Below, one piece after another: positions 38,131 through 47,291 of a DNA stretch of 64,000 nt. The DNA is taken from the NCBI RefSeq assembly GCF_021412585.1, contig NZ_JAKCMI010000023.1:186001-250000 (forward strand). Direction: 5' to 3'. A program made the translations under genes and the position numbers. Positions within the stretch are counted from its first letter, which is position 1, and each line of letters begins with the position of its first letter. This DNA is from Halomonas alkalisoli. Lineage in GTDB: Bacteria; Pseudomonadota; Gammaproteobacteria; Pseudomonadales; Halomonadaceae. The notes below the pieces were generated by a model. That model searched no databases. It saw only the letters and a list, made by a program, of their open reading frames with translations, and was not told where the DNA came from.

Positions 38131-39186
38131 ATGAAAACTCGTACTTTTACCGCGCCATTGACGACCCTGCGGACATTCTTTCATGGTTCTCGTGGACACT
38201 ATCGTGCTGTTGGTCGTGGCCTTCTCGTGTGTGTGACCATTGCCTTGGCGACCACCTTTATTGCTGATCATTACGGTGGGCCGACCTTGCTTTATGCGCT
38301 TCTGTTCGGGATGTCGCTGCACTTTCTCAGTGAAGAGGACCGCTGCCGAGAGGGCATTGAATTTGCTTCCCGCACCGTACTGCGTCTGGGGGTGGCATTG
38401 CTGGGCGCCAGGATGACGTTGGAACAGGTGGGTGATCTGGGTCTTGTGCCGGTACTTACCGTGATCGGCTCTGTTGCATTGGTCATTGCGTTGGGGGCGT
38501 TGTTTGCGAGAGTACTGGGCCTGCCACGCGAATTCGGGCTATTGACCGGTGGAGCAGTCGGAATTTGTGGTGCCTCGGCGGCCCTGGCCTTGTCAGCGGT
38601 GATGCCGCGCAACGAGGCCAGTGAACGCAATACCATCCTCACAGTGGTGGGCGTAACCACGCTTTCCACCATGGCAATGGTGATCTATCCGCTCATCGCT
38701 GGTGCACTGGCGCTGGCCGACACTCAGGCCGGCATCTTTCTGGGGGGGACTATCCACGATGTCGCCCAAGTGGTGGGAGCCGGTTACATGATTTCGGAGG
38801 AGACAGGTGATGTTTCCACCCTGGTCAAGCTGGTGCGCGTAGCTATGCTGGTGCCGGTTGTCATGGTGTTCATGTGGCTTTTTCGCAAGTCACGTCGAGA
38901 GGCAGGTGAATCCTCCAAAATGCCCTTGTTGCCTAGCTTTCTGGTGGGCTTCGTGGTGCTGGTGATAGTGAACAGCCTTGGGGCTATTCCGGAATCGGTT
39001 AACGATGCCATGACGACGCTGTCTCGCTGGTGCCTGGTCACAGCCATTGCCGCCTTGGGTATCAAGACCTCCTTTCAGAAGCTTGCCGTGGTGGGGTGGC
39101 GACCGGTGATCCTGATGGTGTTGGAAACCTTGCTGCTGCTGGGCATCGTTCTCGGGGTAGTTGTGCTGGGTGGGTTGGGAGTCTGA
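38131..39186 (+). CDS. YeiH/UPF0324-family putative sulfate or sulfite exporter
   Basis: A 351-residue membrane protein with about ten helices; start ATG 38131 with GGAG upstream (an earlier ATG at 38032 has none). It matches the YeiH family: LLYALLFGMSLHFLSE, GVALLGARMTLEQV, GGAVGICGASAALALSAV, GTIHDVAQVVGAGYMIS. Members have been found in sulfonate-degradation clusters and are suspected of exporting sulfite or sulfate. Located at the end of this island, it would remove the toxic sulfite set free by the sulfo-lyase. Confidence 0.88.
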   Translation: MKTRTFTAPLTTLRTFFHGSRGHYRAVGRGLLVCVTIALATTFIADHYGGPTLLYALLFGMSLHFLSEEDRCREGIEFASRTVLRLGVALLGARMTLEQVGDLGLVPVLTVIGSVALVIALGALFARVLGLPREFGLLTGGAVGICGASAALALSAVMPRNEASERNTILTVVGVTTLSTMAMVIYPLIAGALALADTQAGIFLGGTIHDVAQVVGAGYMISEETGDVSTLVKLVRVAMLVPVVMVFMWLFRKSRREAGESSKMPLLPSFLVGFVVLVIVNSLGAIPESVNDAMTTLSRWCLVTAIAALGIKTSFQKLAVVGWRPVILMVLETLLLLGIVLGVVVLGGLGV

Positions 39187-39473
39187 GGGAATTAACGCCG
39201 AGACTTCCTAGCCCTGGACTTGGGAGTGTAGCTTGCGCCTTCGTTTCAGGTGCCTTGTAGTGAACGGCATCGGCGTGAGCGTCTGGCTTACATCGCGTGT
39301 CGGTAATCTCTTACAACACAAGGTATCTCAGGTTAATAGTTATCGCTCTTCGTCGCTGTCATAGTGAGCGCATCGGGCAAGGAGGCCCTACAGGGAAGAT
39401 CGAGTCAGGGAGACTCACGCACCAGGGATGCTCAGGCAGGACGCTTGAGGTAGTGGAAAGGAAGCGAAGATTT
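39187..39473. other. Gene-free stretch between the exporter and umuC
   Basis: No reading frame with a ribosome binding site or family similarity is seen. The umuC terminator region begins at 39474. Confidence 0.5.
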
Positions 39474-39500
39474 AGCCCGGCCTCACGGCCGGGCTTCTTT
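39474..39500 (+). terminator. Bidirectional-looking terminator between exporter gene and umuC
   Basis: AGCCCGGCC (39474-39482), loop TCAC, GGCCGGGCT (39487-39495), then TCTTTTAT on the plus strand. It ends rightward transcription and sits directly behind the umuC stop codon for leftward transcription. The umuC fragment at 29480 lacks this hairpin. Confidence 0.7.
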
Positions 39501-40786
39501 TATCTGGCTTTTACTGCGGGCAGCTCCTCCCAGCGTGTCGAATAGCGCTGGGTAAGGTGGTTGCAGCGCAGGTGCCAGGCCGCGCCTGGGCTGGGCGTAC
39601 CGAGCTTTACGGTGCCGCGTCCCATTCGTCTGTTCAGCTCGTCCATGGTGGCCATCAGGCTCTGGCTGCGCTGCCGATCGGCGGTACTCTGTGGCGTATC
39701 CAGCAGGGAGAGCTGCTGCCGGTCGGCGTCGATCAGGTCCAGCAGCATCACGCCACCTTTCTGGTACCGGTAGCCCTTGCGGTAGATACGCTGCAGGGCC
39801 TGGCCGGCGGCACTGAGGATCTCGCGGCTGTCATCGGTGGGGCGGGGCAGTTCGACGGCAAGGCTGGACGAGTACTGGGGCAGATCGTTGCGAAACGGGT
39901 TGGTCTTGAGGAACACCAGCACCGCGCGAGCAAGGCTGCCCTGGCTTCGCAGCTTTTCGGCGCCTCGCTGGCCGTGCTGGCGGATGGCCTCGCGAATCTC
40001 GCCCAGGTTGTCGGTGAGCTTGCCGAACGAGCGGCTGGTCATGATGCGCTGGCGGGCCTCATCGACGTCGTTCATCTCGATGCACGGGGTGCCGCGCAGC
40101 TCCAGGGCGGTGCGCTCGACGGTGACGCTGAACTGTCGGCGTATCCACCTGGGGTCGGCCTGGGCGAGGTCCCAGCCGGTGCGGATCCCCAGCACGGCAA
40201 GGCGCTCGACCAGCCGTCGGCCCACGCCCCAGAGGTCGCCCAGTTCAAAGCGCCGGAGCAAGGCGCGGGTTTCAACGCTCTCGGCCCGTAGCACGCAGAC
40301 ACCGCCATAGGCGGGGATCTTCTTTGCTGCCCTGTTGGCCAGCTTGGCCAGGGTGCGGGTGGGGGCGACCCCGACGCAGACGGGAATGCCGGTGTACTGT
40401 CGCACCTTATGATGGAGCTGCCGCGCATGCTCGAGCAGTTGGCCCGGCTCGAAGCCGTCGAAGCGCACGAACATCTCATCGATGCTGTAGGGCTCGACAC
40501 CGGCAGAAAACTCCCCGAGCACCGCTTGCACCCGTTGGCTCATATCGCCGTAGAGCTCGTAGTTACTCGAGAGCAGGCGAATCCGACCCTGGCCCACCAG
40601 GTGTTGGAGCTTGAAGGCGGGCATACCCATGGTGATATCGAGGGCCTTCAGTTCGTTGGAAAGGGCGATCACGCAGCCATCGTTGTTGGAAAGCACGCCG
40701 ACGGGGCGGCCAACCAGTCGCGGCTGGAACACGCGCTCGCAGCTGACGTAGAAACTGTTGCAGTCCACCAGACCGATCAGCGTCAT
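39500..40786 (-). CDS. umuC: UmuC, catalytic subunit of DNA polymerase V
   Basis: A 428-residue Y-family polymerase. LVDCNSFYVSCERVF at the N terminus carries the first metal-binding Asp, and YSIDEMFV the catalytic Asp-Glu pair; GVAPTRTLAKLANRAAKK and the helix-hairpin-helix GVGRRLVERL follow. It copies past DNA lesions with UmuD' and RecA. ATG 40786 overlaps the umuD stop (ATGA), so the frame start at 40825 is rejected. A diverged copy of its last 24 codons lies at 29480-29553. Confidence 0.97.
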   Translation of the reverse strand: MTLIGLVDCNSFYVSCERVFQPRLVGRPVGVLSNNDGCVIALSNELKALDITMGMPAFKLQHLVGQGRIRLLSSNYELYGDMSQRVQAVLGEFSAGVEPYSIDEMFVRFDGFEPGQLLEHARQLHHKVRQYTGIPVCVGVAPTRTLAKLANRAAKKIPAYGGVCVLRAESVETRALLRRFELGDLWGVGRRLVERLAVLGIRTGWDLAQADPRWIRRQFSVTVERTALELRGTPCIEMNDVDEARQRIMTSRSFGKLTDNLGEIREAIRQHGQRGAEKLRSQGSLARAVLVFLKTNPFRNDLPQYSSSLAVELPRPTDDSREILSAAGQALQRIYRKGYRYQKGGVMLLDLIDADRQQLSLLDTPQSTADRQRSQSLMATMDELNRRMGRGTVKLGTPSPGAAWHLRCNHLTQRYSTRWEELPAVKAR

Positions 40787-41223
40787 ACCGGGTACTCGTG
40801 AATGACCGCACGCACCACGCCCCACACCTGGCAGTCGAGTTCCCTGAGGGGGATCGGCGCATAGCGGGGGTTGCCCGAGCAGAGATGCGGCTGGTTGCCG
40901 AGCAGCTCATAGCGCTTCACGGTGATCTCGCCATCAACCATTGCCACCAGAATATGGCCGGGCCGCGGATCGATGGAGCGATCGACCAGCAGCAGGTCGC
41001 TTTCGTGTATGCCCAGGCTCACCATGCTGTCGCCAGTGACCGTCATGAAGAACGTGGCCGCGGGGTGTTTTACCAGGCGTTCGTTTAGGTCGAGCGTGCG
41101 GCCTTCGTAATCCTGAGCAGGCGATGGGAAGCCGGAAAGCCCCGCGCGGCCGAGTGCCAGCGGGTACGGCAGGGCCTGGGTAGCCGGGTCAGGATGGGCA
41201 GGAGTGAAGTGCTCCGGTGGCAT
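40783..41223 (-). CDS. umuD: UmuD, SOS-response peptidase-type subunit of DNA polymerase V
   Basis: A 146-residue S24 peptidase-like protein. Ser66 (GDSMVS) and Lys103 (EITVKRYEL) form the self-cleaving dyad. The cleavage region reads LSGFPSPAQDYEGR; in E. coli it is Cys-Gly at the same place, here Ser30-Gly31. After RecA-stimulated cleavage UmuD' joins UmuC. A perfect LexA box lies 19 bp upstream of the start, so the operon is SOS-induced. Confidence 0.95.
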   Translation of the reverse strand: MPPEHFTPAHPDPATQALPYPLALGRAGLSGFPSPAQDYEGRTLDLNERLVKHPAATFFMTVTGDSMVSLGIHESDLLLVDRSIDPRPGHILVAMVDGEITVKRYELLGNQPHLCSGNPRYAPIPLRELDCQVWGVVRAVIHEYPV

Positions 41224-41241
41224 GGCGGCTTATCTCGAATG

Positions 41242-41257
41242 CTGTGTATGCATACAG
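41242..41257 (-). promoter_or_regulatory. LexA (SOS) box of umuDC
   Basis: CTGT-GTATGCAT-ACAG matches the gammaproteobacterial consensus CTGT-N8-ACAG exactly and is fully palindromic. It lies 19-34 bases upstream of the umuD start codon. Confidence 0.92.
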
Positions 41258-41505
41258 TATTCTCGACAATGCCGGTGACAGGCAACAGGCAAGCGCTAAT
41301 GGAAGTTAGCCATGGGTGGCTTGGTGACAAGAATAGCCAGGCGAGGGAGGGATATGTACTTGAACCGCCTGGAAAACGGCGTGAGTAATAATCATGTTCT
41401 ACCATCACTAAGGATGACGGTGATCAATACCTGGACCCGAGAAGGTAGGACTGAATTCGGGCGCGTAGGGTGGCTGGGTGATATCGACCGCCACTCGATT
41501 CCGAC
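41258..41505. other. Gene-free stretch upstream of umuD
   Basis: No supported gene lies between the SOS box and the inverted-repeat-element remnant at 41506. Short frames on the plus strand have no family similarity. Confidence 0.45.
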
Positions 41506-41541
41506 CCGTGAGGAGCGCAGCCAGTTTTCGGACAATGCCTA
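41506..41541 (+). repeat. Right-end remnant of the 144-bp inverted-repeat element
   Basis: The last 35 bases (GAGCGCAG, then CAGTTTTCGGACAATGCCTA) match the right ends of the complete copies at 56069-56212 and 45661-45804. The rest of the element is missing. Confidence 0.65.
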
Positions 41542-41619
41542 GTGCTGAAACCAGTCGTATAAGGGTGCAGCGGGGCCTTCGCCTGGTTCAGGACCGCCTT
41601 CAATTGACAGGAGGTTTCC

Positions 41620-42465
41620 ATGGCGATCCGGCTAACCGAGCCCCTGCGTCAAGAGTACGAGCAGCTGTTCGAGAGTTGCGACATCCTTCCCAAGCGCGAG
41701 GTCGAGGTGGAGCGCAGCGTCGATCGGCTGCTCTCCCATCGCGATCGCTACCAGACCGTTACCGAGCGCCGCGGAGTGCCCTGGCACTTCGTGGCGCTGG
41801 TGCACAGCATGGAATCGGGCTGTAGTTTCCGCTGCCACCTGCACAACGGCGATCCGCTCACTGCGCGCACCGTCCAGGTGCCTGCGGGCCGGCCGAAACG
41901 CGGTACCCCGCCTTTCGACTGGGAGGTGAGCGCCGCCGATGCCATGGCGCTGAAGCGCCTGGACGGCGACACCGATTGGAGCCTGGCCGGCACCCTCTAT
42001 CAGTTGGAGCGATATAACGGCTGGGGCTACCGCATGTACCACTCTCACGTGCTTTCGCCCTACCTGTGGAGCTTCTCGACGCACTACACCAGCGGCCGCT
42101 ACGTGGCCGATGGTCGCTGGTCCGACAGCGCCGTCTCGCGCCAGTGCGGCGCGGCGGTGATGCTGCGGCGACTGATCGAGCGCGGTGAGACGGACCTGGC
42201 CGACCAGCCGGCGGCAACGCTCTATGCGCAGGTAGCCGCCGAGCCAGCCGGCGATAAGGTCAGCCAGCGCCCCCTGGTGTCGCACCATCGCATGCGACGC
42301 AGCCGCCGTGATGCAGAGACAGAGAAGGCCCAGCGGCTGCAGCGCTGGCTGACCAGCTTCCCGGGCATCTTCCTGAAGGCCGATGGTATCCCCGGGGATC
42401 GCACCTCGAATGCCTATCGCCTGGTCACCGGCCACTATCTGCCCGGCGACCCGCGCGGTGAGTGA
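41620..42465 (+). CDS. Lysozyme-family protein (COG5526-like) with C-terminal peptidoglycan-binding segment
   Basis: A 281-residue protein, AGGAGG before ATG 41620. The segment FVALVHSMESG with HLHNGDPLTARTVQVPAGRP is typical of this lysozyme family, whose acidic residue in the ES position should be the catalytic Glu; a short C-terminal part (KADGIPGDRTSNAY, VTGHYLPGDPR) fits the peptidoglycan-binding end. There is no signal peptide, which is common for holin-dependent or phage-derived lysozymes. It is alone between umuDC and the hydrolase gene. A role in cell-wall cleavage is known only for the family. Confidence 0.7.
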   Translation: MAIRLTEPLRQEYEQLFESCDILPKREVEVERSVDRLLSHRDRYQTVTERRGVPWHFVALVHSMESGCSFRCHLHNGDPLTARTVQVPAGRPKRGTPPFDWEVSAADAMALKRLDGDTDWSLAGTLYQLERYNGWGYRMYHSHVLSPYLWSFSTHYTSGRYVADGRWSDSAVSRQCGAAVMLRRLIERGETDLADQPAATLYAQVAAEPAGDKVSQRPLVSHHRMRRSRRDAETEKAQRLQRWLTSFPGIFLKADGIPGDRTSNAYRLVTGHYLPGDPRGE

Positions 42466-42593
42466 GTCGCCGGATCACGCCGCGGCCATTCCGCGGCCAT
42501 TCCGCGGACAAGCGGCTACCCTTGAGATAATGCGAGCGCCGGTGGGCGGTCGCGTCCCTCGCCGAAATACAAAAACAATAGTGAGGCCGTATC

Positions 42594-44000
42594 ATGAGCC
42601 ATCGTCCCCTGGTACTGCTGCATGGCTGGAACGATGAAGGTAAATCATTCGAGAGACTGGTGGGGCACCTTCGCAAGCGGCTGGGTCCCGAGCGTATTCA
42701 GCGCATCGCCATCGGCGATTACCTCTCCAAGGATGACGCCCTGCGCTTCGATGATCTGCAGGCGGCTCTGGATCGCGCCTGGACAGCGCATGGGCTGCCG
42801 CGGGACGTGGCCAGCGTTGACCTCATCGTACACTCCACCGGGGGGCTGGTGATCCGTGACTGGCTGGTGCGTCACTTCGCCCCCGATGCCGTCCCGGTCA
42901 AGCATCTGGTGATGCTCGCGCCGGCCAACTTCGGCTCGCCGCTGGCCCACATGGGCCGTTCGATGCTGGGGCGTATCACCAATGGCTTCTTCAGCCGTCA
43001 GGCGGGGCAGGCGGTGTTGGAGACCGGGGCCAATATCCTGCGCGGCCTGGAGCTGGCCAGCCCCTTCAGCTGGGCATTGGCCATGCAGGATCGTTTCGCC
43101 GAGGGCGAGGGCATGTATGTCCCCGGTCGGATCCTGTGCACCGTGCTGTGCGGCAATACCGGCTACGGCGGCATCCGCGCATTGGCCAACGAGGAGGGCG
43201 GCGACGGCACCGTCCGGCTGGCCACGGCGAACCTCAACTGCGGCCATATGCAAATCGCCTTCCGCGAAAAGGAGCGCGACAGTGGCCGAGTCACCGTGCC
43301 TGAGGTGGTCGACTACCGGCCGTCCAGCGGACGCTGTGCCTTTCGGATTCTCGATGGCCTGGATCACTCGGCGATCAAGCTCGACGCCGCCGAAAGCCGA
43401 CTGAGCGGTGGTCAGAAGGAGACACTGGCGCTGATCGAGCGAGGCCTGACCATCGACGACGATGCGTTCGATGCCTTCTGTGACGAGTGCGACGCGGCCA
43501 ACCAGCAGCTGACCCGCCAGCCGGGGGATAGGCGCGGCAAACCGGGCTTCCAGAACACCGTGGTACGCGTGCGCGACCAGTTCGACGCGCCGGTTGCGGA
43601 CTACCTGATCGAGTTCTACGACCCTCGCCGCCCCGACGGCGGCGGGCTGGCGCGAACCATTCACGAGTCGGCGATTCGCAAGGTGCACAATTACCGGGCA
43701 GACCCCTCGCTGCGCAGCCTGTATATCGACACAAACCGACTGTGTGAGGCCGTCGAGCGTGCCGATACTCGGCTGGGCATGTCGATCACCGCCGAGCCGA
43801 TGCTGGATGAGGACGAGCACAATGCCCGTTACACCCCGGTGGGGTTTCGCACCCTGGCCGACGAGGACATCGAAGATCTCTGCCTGGACGTCGACCAGCT
43901 GAGAGCACTGTTCCAGCCTCATCGCACTCTGCTGGTGGATATCTGCCTACACCGTTCCCAGGCCGACAACGTGTTCCGACTGAACGATCCGCAAGACTGA
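42594..44000 (+). CDS. Alpha/beta-hydrolase (lipase/esterase-like)
   Basis: A 468-residue cytoplasmic-looking protein. PLVLLHGWNDEGKSFERLV at the N terminus forms the oxyanion region, and DLIVHSTGGLVIRDWLV holds the nucleophile Ser in a HSTGG variant of the usual GxSxG elbow; LVMLAPANFGSPLAHMGRS follows as in triacylglycerol lipases and PGAP1-type hydrolases. The C-terminal 150 residues form an extra domain of unknown kind. It converges with the patatin gene, giving two lipid-ester hydrolases back to back beside an alpha-dioxygenase operon. Confidence 0.8.
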   Translation: MSHRPLVLLHGWNDEGKSFERLVGHLRKRLGPERIQRIAIGDYLSKDDALRFDDLQAALDRAWTAHGLPRDVASVDLIVHSTGGLVIRDWLVRHFAPDAVPVKHLVMLAPANFGSPLAHMGRSMLGRITNGFFSRQAGQAVLETGANILRGLELASPFSWALAMQDRFAEGEGMYVPGRILCTVLCGNTGYGGIRALANEEGGDGTVRLATANLNCGHMQIAFREKERDSGRVTVPEVVDYRPSSGRCAFRILDGLDHSAIKLDAAESRLSGGQKETLALIERGLTIDDDAFDAFCDECDAANQQLTRQPGDRRGKPGFQNTVVRVRDQFDAPVADYLIEFYDPRRPDGGGLARTIHESAIRKVHNYRADPSLRSLYIDTNRLCEAVERADTRLGMSITAEPMLDEDEHNARYTPVGFRTLADEDIEDLCLDVDQLRALFQPHRTLLVDICLHRSQADNVFRLNDPQD

Positions 44001-44012
44001 CTGGCTGGGGCT

Positions 44013-45425
44013 TCAATGGCTACAGAGGCGCCCGCCTGAGCCCTCGCGCTGGCCCACCAGCTGCTGGAAGCAGGGCGACTGCTCCAGCAGCTCGGCGCCG
44101 ATTTGGCGCAGCGCATCCACCTCCTCGCTGGGTAGCCGGAAACGGGTGGGGATGCGCTGGAAGCGCTCCCGTGTGGCGTCGTCGGTCAACTGATCGAAGC
44201 CGACGTAGATATAGTAGAGATCGATCTGGTGCATCCCGGTGCCGGCGTCCAGGGATAGACGCTGGGCGTCCGCGCGGTCGCGCAGGGCATCCCTGAGCAG
44301 TTCGACCGTATCGAAGGAGTAGTTGGCCAGGGGCGTGGTGGCGATGGTGCTGATCACCTGCCTGGGACCGGGAGAGCGGGGCGAGGTGTCGAAGTCTGCC
44401 GCCAGGTCTTCCGACTTGGCGTCCACCACGATCACCACCAGCTTGTCGACGATTTCCCGGTTCATCTTGTTCAGCACGCTCCACTCCACCTCTTGCAGGG
44501 TGGGTGCACGCAGGGCATCGAGGGCCGGGCGCAGGCCGATATTGTCGGAGACGCCGCCGTCGAGCAGATGTACATGGTCTCGCTCGGGCTCCTGGTAGCG
44601 CTGCCAGTGGCGCGCACGATAGTAGCGGCGGGGGTTGGTATTCAGGCCCTCCAGGGCGTTGGCCACCCAGGGCGGCTCCTGGTAGCCGCAGCGTCCGGGG
44701 TAGCTGTTGAGCGTCAGCGGCGTGAAGGCGATGGGAAAGTTCGACGAGGCTGCCACGGCGCGTGACAGCGGGATACTGTCGAGATCGACGCACATCGGGT
44801 CCAACTGGGACTGCACGAAGGTGAACTGGGACCCCTTGTCCATGTCGGTGGCATTGATCAGCAGGAAGGGCTTGCGGCCGTCATCCGCCAGGTCGGCGAA
44901 GCTGGCCTGGCCGAACAGCCGCTCCTGGTAGACCTCCTCGGCGAGTTCGATGCGTCCGAAGGTGGGCGAGGCCAGCCTGGCCCAGTTGTAGGGGTTGAGC
45001 AGCCGGCGCTTCAGGTCCGACTCGACGTCCCGATAGAGGAAGTCGCGCTGAAACCGGCCCCCCTCCTCGAAGATGTCGTCACGGTGCAGCCCGTAGTAGG
45101 CCGCGGTGAAGCTGCCGCCGGACACTGACGAGATGACGTCCACCTCGTCCAGCAGGTTTCGCGGCTCCCCGTCCATCTCGACCCAGCTGTCACGCAGCGT
45201 TTCCAGCACGCCGTAGGCGAGGGCGGCGGCCCGCGTGCCCCCGCCGGAGAAGCTGAGGATCACGAACAGCTCCTCGCTGTTTTCCGCACCCTCGAGATTG
45301 GCGTAGCGGTAGCCGCTGCCGGTATCGACCTGCTCCAGGGGCTGGGTCTCGGGGAACGCCGCGCAGCCGGCCAGCACTGCCAGCGCCGCGAGCGGGCCGA
45401 TCAACCGTCCTGCGACGGGGCTCAC
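44013..45425 (-). CDS. Patatin-like phospholipase, lipoprotein
   Basis: A 470-residue protein starting at GTG 45425, overlapping the upstream stop (GTGA). Residues 1-23 are a lipoprotein signal with lipobox LAGC. The patatin core shows the oxyanion loop SFSGGGTRAAAL, the nucleophile Ser in SSVSGGSF and the catalytic Asp in DGGVSDN. It should free fatty acids from membrane lipids on the periplasmic side or outer membrane. It is the last gene of the leftward operon with a dihaem cytochrome and a four-helix protein, opposite the alpha-dioxygenase operon. Confidence 0.92.
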   Translation of the reverse strand: MSPVAGRLIGPLAALAVLAGCAAFPETQPLEQVDTGSGYRYANLEGAENSEELFVILSFSGGGTRAAALAYGVLETLRDSWVEMDGEPRNLLDEVDVISSVSGGSFTAAYYGLHRDDIFEEGGRFQRDFLYRDVESDLKRRLLNPYNWARLASPTFGRIELAEEVYQERLFGQASFADLADDGRKPFLLINATDMDKGSQFTFVQSQLDPMCVDLDSIPLSRAVAASSNFPIAFTPLTLNSYPGRCGYQEPPWVANALEGLNTNPRRYYRARHWQRYQEPERDHVHLLDGGVSDNIGLRPALDALRAPTLQEVEWSVLNKMNREIVDKLVVIVVDAKSEDLAADFDTSPRSPGPRQVISTIATTPLANYSFDTVELLRDALRDRADAQRLSLDAGTGMHQIDLYYIYVGFDQLTDDATRERFQRIPTRFRLPSEEVDALRQIGAELLEQSPCFQQLVGQREGSGGRLCSH

Positions 45426-45649
45426 CGACCCGGCTCCTTGAGGGTGAACTCGACGACCAAGGGTGCCGAGGGCAGAGTGTCGACGATCTCCACTCGCTGG
45501 CACTCGGGCTCGAAGTCCGGCGGTGGGGCCAGCGTCACCGTGTACCAGCCGGCATCGACCTGGCACACCGACTGGGTCCAGGCGGCGGGCTCGCCGTCGA
45601 TCCAGACCTCGCGGCGCTGGGGGAAGACGACCTTCAAGTACTCTGCCAT
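45422..45649 (-). CDS. Small PEGA-like protein (75 residues)
   Basis: The short product has EVWIDGEPAAWTQSVCQVDAG followed by WYTVTLAPP, a pattern of PEGA-like beta-sandwich domains (VWIDG, then G-Y-V). No signal peptide is seen. ATG 45649 has TAGGAG upstream, and those bases abut the end of the 144-bp element. It overlaps the patatin gene by 4 bases and is probably translated with it. Function unknown. Confidence 0.6.
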   Translation of the reverse strand: MAEYLKVVFPQRREVWIDGEPAAWTQSVCQVDAGWYTVTLAPPPDFEPECQRVEIVDTLPSAPLVVEFTLKEPGR

Positions 45650-45660
45650 GGCATGTCTCC

Positions 45661-45804
45661 TAGGCTCTGCCGAAAACTGGCTGCGCTCGCTCATACGGCG
45701 TTAAAAATCGACTCAAAATACTCATTTACACCCCGTAAACTCCGTCTTTTCGCCGATTTTTGCCTTGTCTGCCCATCGCTCGCCGGCTTTTCAGGCAAAG
45801 CCTA
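45661..45804 (-). mobile_element. 144-bp MITE-like element, copy A
   Basis: Ends are TAGGCTCTGCCGAAAAC (left, plus strand) and the complement of TAGGCTTTGCCTGAAAAG (right). It matches the copy at 56069-56212 over its full length in opposite orientation, with identical size. It lies between two genes of the leftward operon; its right end provides the TAG stop codon of the dihaem cytochrome gene and its left end abuts the next gene's ribosome binding site. Confidence 0.8.
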
Positions 45805-47271
45805 TAGCGTCTTGAGGTATTCGATCAGCGCCGCCTTGTCATCGTCGTCGAGCTGGGTACCGAACGCGGCGCCGTCGTGCCCCTGGTTGCCGTTGCCCGG
45901 CTCGGCGGTGTCATACAGGAAGCCATGGCGTTCGGCGGCCTCGCCGTCATGGATGAAACCCAGGCGCTCGGGGTGGTAGACGTCATAGCCGCGGTAGAAG
46001 CGCTCGGGGCGCTGATCGGCAGGCTGGAGCAGGTCTTCCAGGGTAGGGGCCGAGCCGTTGTGCAGGTAGGGCGCGCGCAGCCAGATGCCGGTGAGCGGCT
46101 TAGCCACATAGCCGTCTGTCTTGACGAAGGCGTTGAAGTCCCAGGGGTAGTCCTCGGCGTAGGCGTTGTAGCGCTCGGCGGCCTCGGCGGTCCACATCTC
46201 GAGGCGGTGGGGGTCGGTGCCGACCTCCGGCTGGGGGATCACCGTGCCGGTTCGAGCGCCCTCCAGGCCGTGGCAGCCGGCGCATGTCTGCTGGAACACC
46301 GCTTCGCCCTCGGCGGCCAGGTCGGCGTCGAGATCGCCCAGGAAGGGGTAGGGCGGCGGACGCTTGGTCAGCAGGTACGCTTCCAGGTTGGCGAGGTCGT
46401 CCACGGGCAGCGAATCCGGGCGTGCACCGTCACCGATGGCGCCGCTCAGCACCACTTCAGTCAAGGAATCATTGAGGCCGTCCCAGTGCAGGGCGAAGCC
46501 CTCCTGCTCGTCCATCGCCCACAGCGGCATGATGTCGGAGTTGCCGATGGTGTCGTCCTCGGCGGGGTCCAGTGCCAGCAGGTCGGGGTGAAACTTGACC
46601 GGGTTGAAGGGGTCGATGCGCCCCGGCCCCCAGCGCGGGCGCTCGTCGGTCCAGGTGAAGCGGGCGGCTTGTTCCTGAAGTCCGTCTCGGGTTCGCGGAA
46701 TGATCAGGAAACGGTAGAGCAGGCGGTCGAGCCAGGAGAGGTCGGTCTCCGCCTCGATGGCCGGCAGCAGGGTGGTGGCGGTGAAGTCCGGGTCATTGGC
46801 GGCATTCCCCAGGAAGGTCAGGTAGGCCTGGGGATCGAAGGTCTGGTGGGGGCCGGTGGGCACGATCTGGCGTTCGGCGTCTTCAGCGATGCGGTAGCTG
46901 GCGGTGTGGCAGGCCGCGCAGTTAATGGCGATACGCGGGAAGCCGATGGTCTTCCTGGAGAAGCCGGCCGGGGTCGCCTCGCCCTCCTCCCAGAGCATGC
47001 CCAGGGCGGCGTAGCCGCCTTCCCCGGGCAGGTGCTGGGGGAAGACATCCGGCAGCACGCGCCAGATCCAGTAGGGAATGCCCTCTTCCTGCTCGGCGCC
47101 GATGGAGCCGTAGAGGTAGTAGGCCTCAACGCTGTCGAACCGCTGTGGCTCCTCGCGGAACAGCTGGTACCAGCCAACGACGGCAATCGCCCCGCCGGCT
47201 ATCAGCAGCAGGAGCAGCCATACCCACCAGCGCCGCGAGGTCCTTGAAGTGTCTCGGTGACTGGATGCCAT
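45802..47271 (-). CDS. Membrane-anchored dihaem cytochrome c (CcP/RoxA-like)
   Basis: A 489-residue protein, ATG 47271 with GAGGAGA upstream. An N-terminal anchor (about 14-34) is followed by a periplasmic part with two haem c motifs, C118-AA-CH122 and C330-AG-CH334. WGPGRIDPFNP and LTGIWLRAPYLHNGSAPTLEDLL are shared with its paralogue at 52290-53840 and with dihaem peroxidase-type cytochromes, including RoxA-like ones. Such proteins reduce peroxides or oxygenate lipids or isoprenoids. The stop codon comes from the adjacent mobile element. Confidence 0.88.
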   Translation of the reverse strand: MASSHRDTSRTSRRWWVWLLLLLIAGGAIAVVGWYQLFREEPQRFDSVEAYYLYGSIGAEQEEGIPYWIWRVLPDVFPQHLPGEGGYAALGMLWEEGEATPAGFSRKTIGFPRIAINCAACHTASYRIAEDAERQIVPTGPHQTFDPQAYLTFLGNAANDPDFTATTLLPAIEAETDLSWLDRLLYRFLIIPRTRDGLQEQAARFTWTDERPRWGPGRIDPFNPVKFHPDLLALDPAEDDTIGNSDIMPLWAMDEQEGFALHWDGLNDSLTEVVLSGAIGDGARPDSLPVDDLANLEAYLLTKRPPPYPFLGDLDADLAAEGEAVFQQTCAGCHGLEGARTGTVIPQPEVGTDPHRLEMWTAEAAERYNAYAEDYPWDFNAFVKTDGYVAKPLTGIWLRAPYLHNGSAPTLEDLLQPADQRPERFYRGYDVYHPERLGFIHDGEAAERHGFLYDTAEPGNGNQGHDGAAFGTQLDDDDKAALIEYLKTL

Positions 47272-47291
47272 GGCTGTCTCTCCTCGAGTTT

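Noticed and set aside
45877..47247. 456-residue open frame opposite the dihaem cytochrome
   Set aside because: It is a shadow of a gene with two clear haem motifs. The same holds for long frames at 48725-50317, 50642-52315 and 52137-53774.
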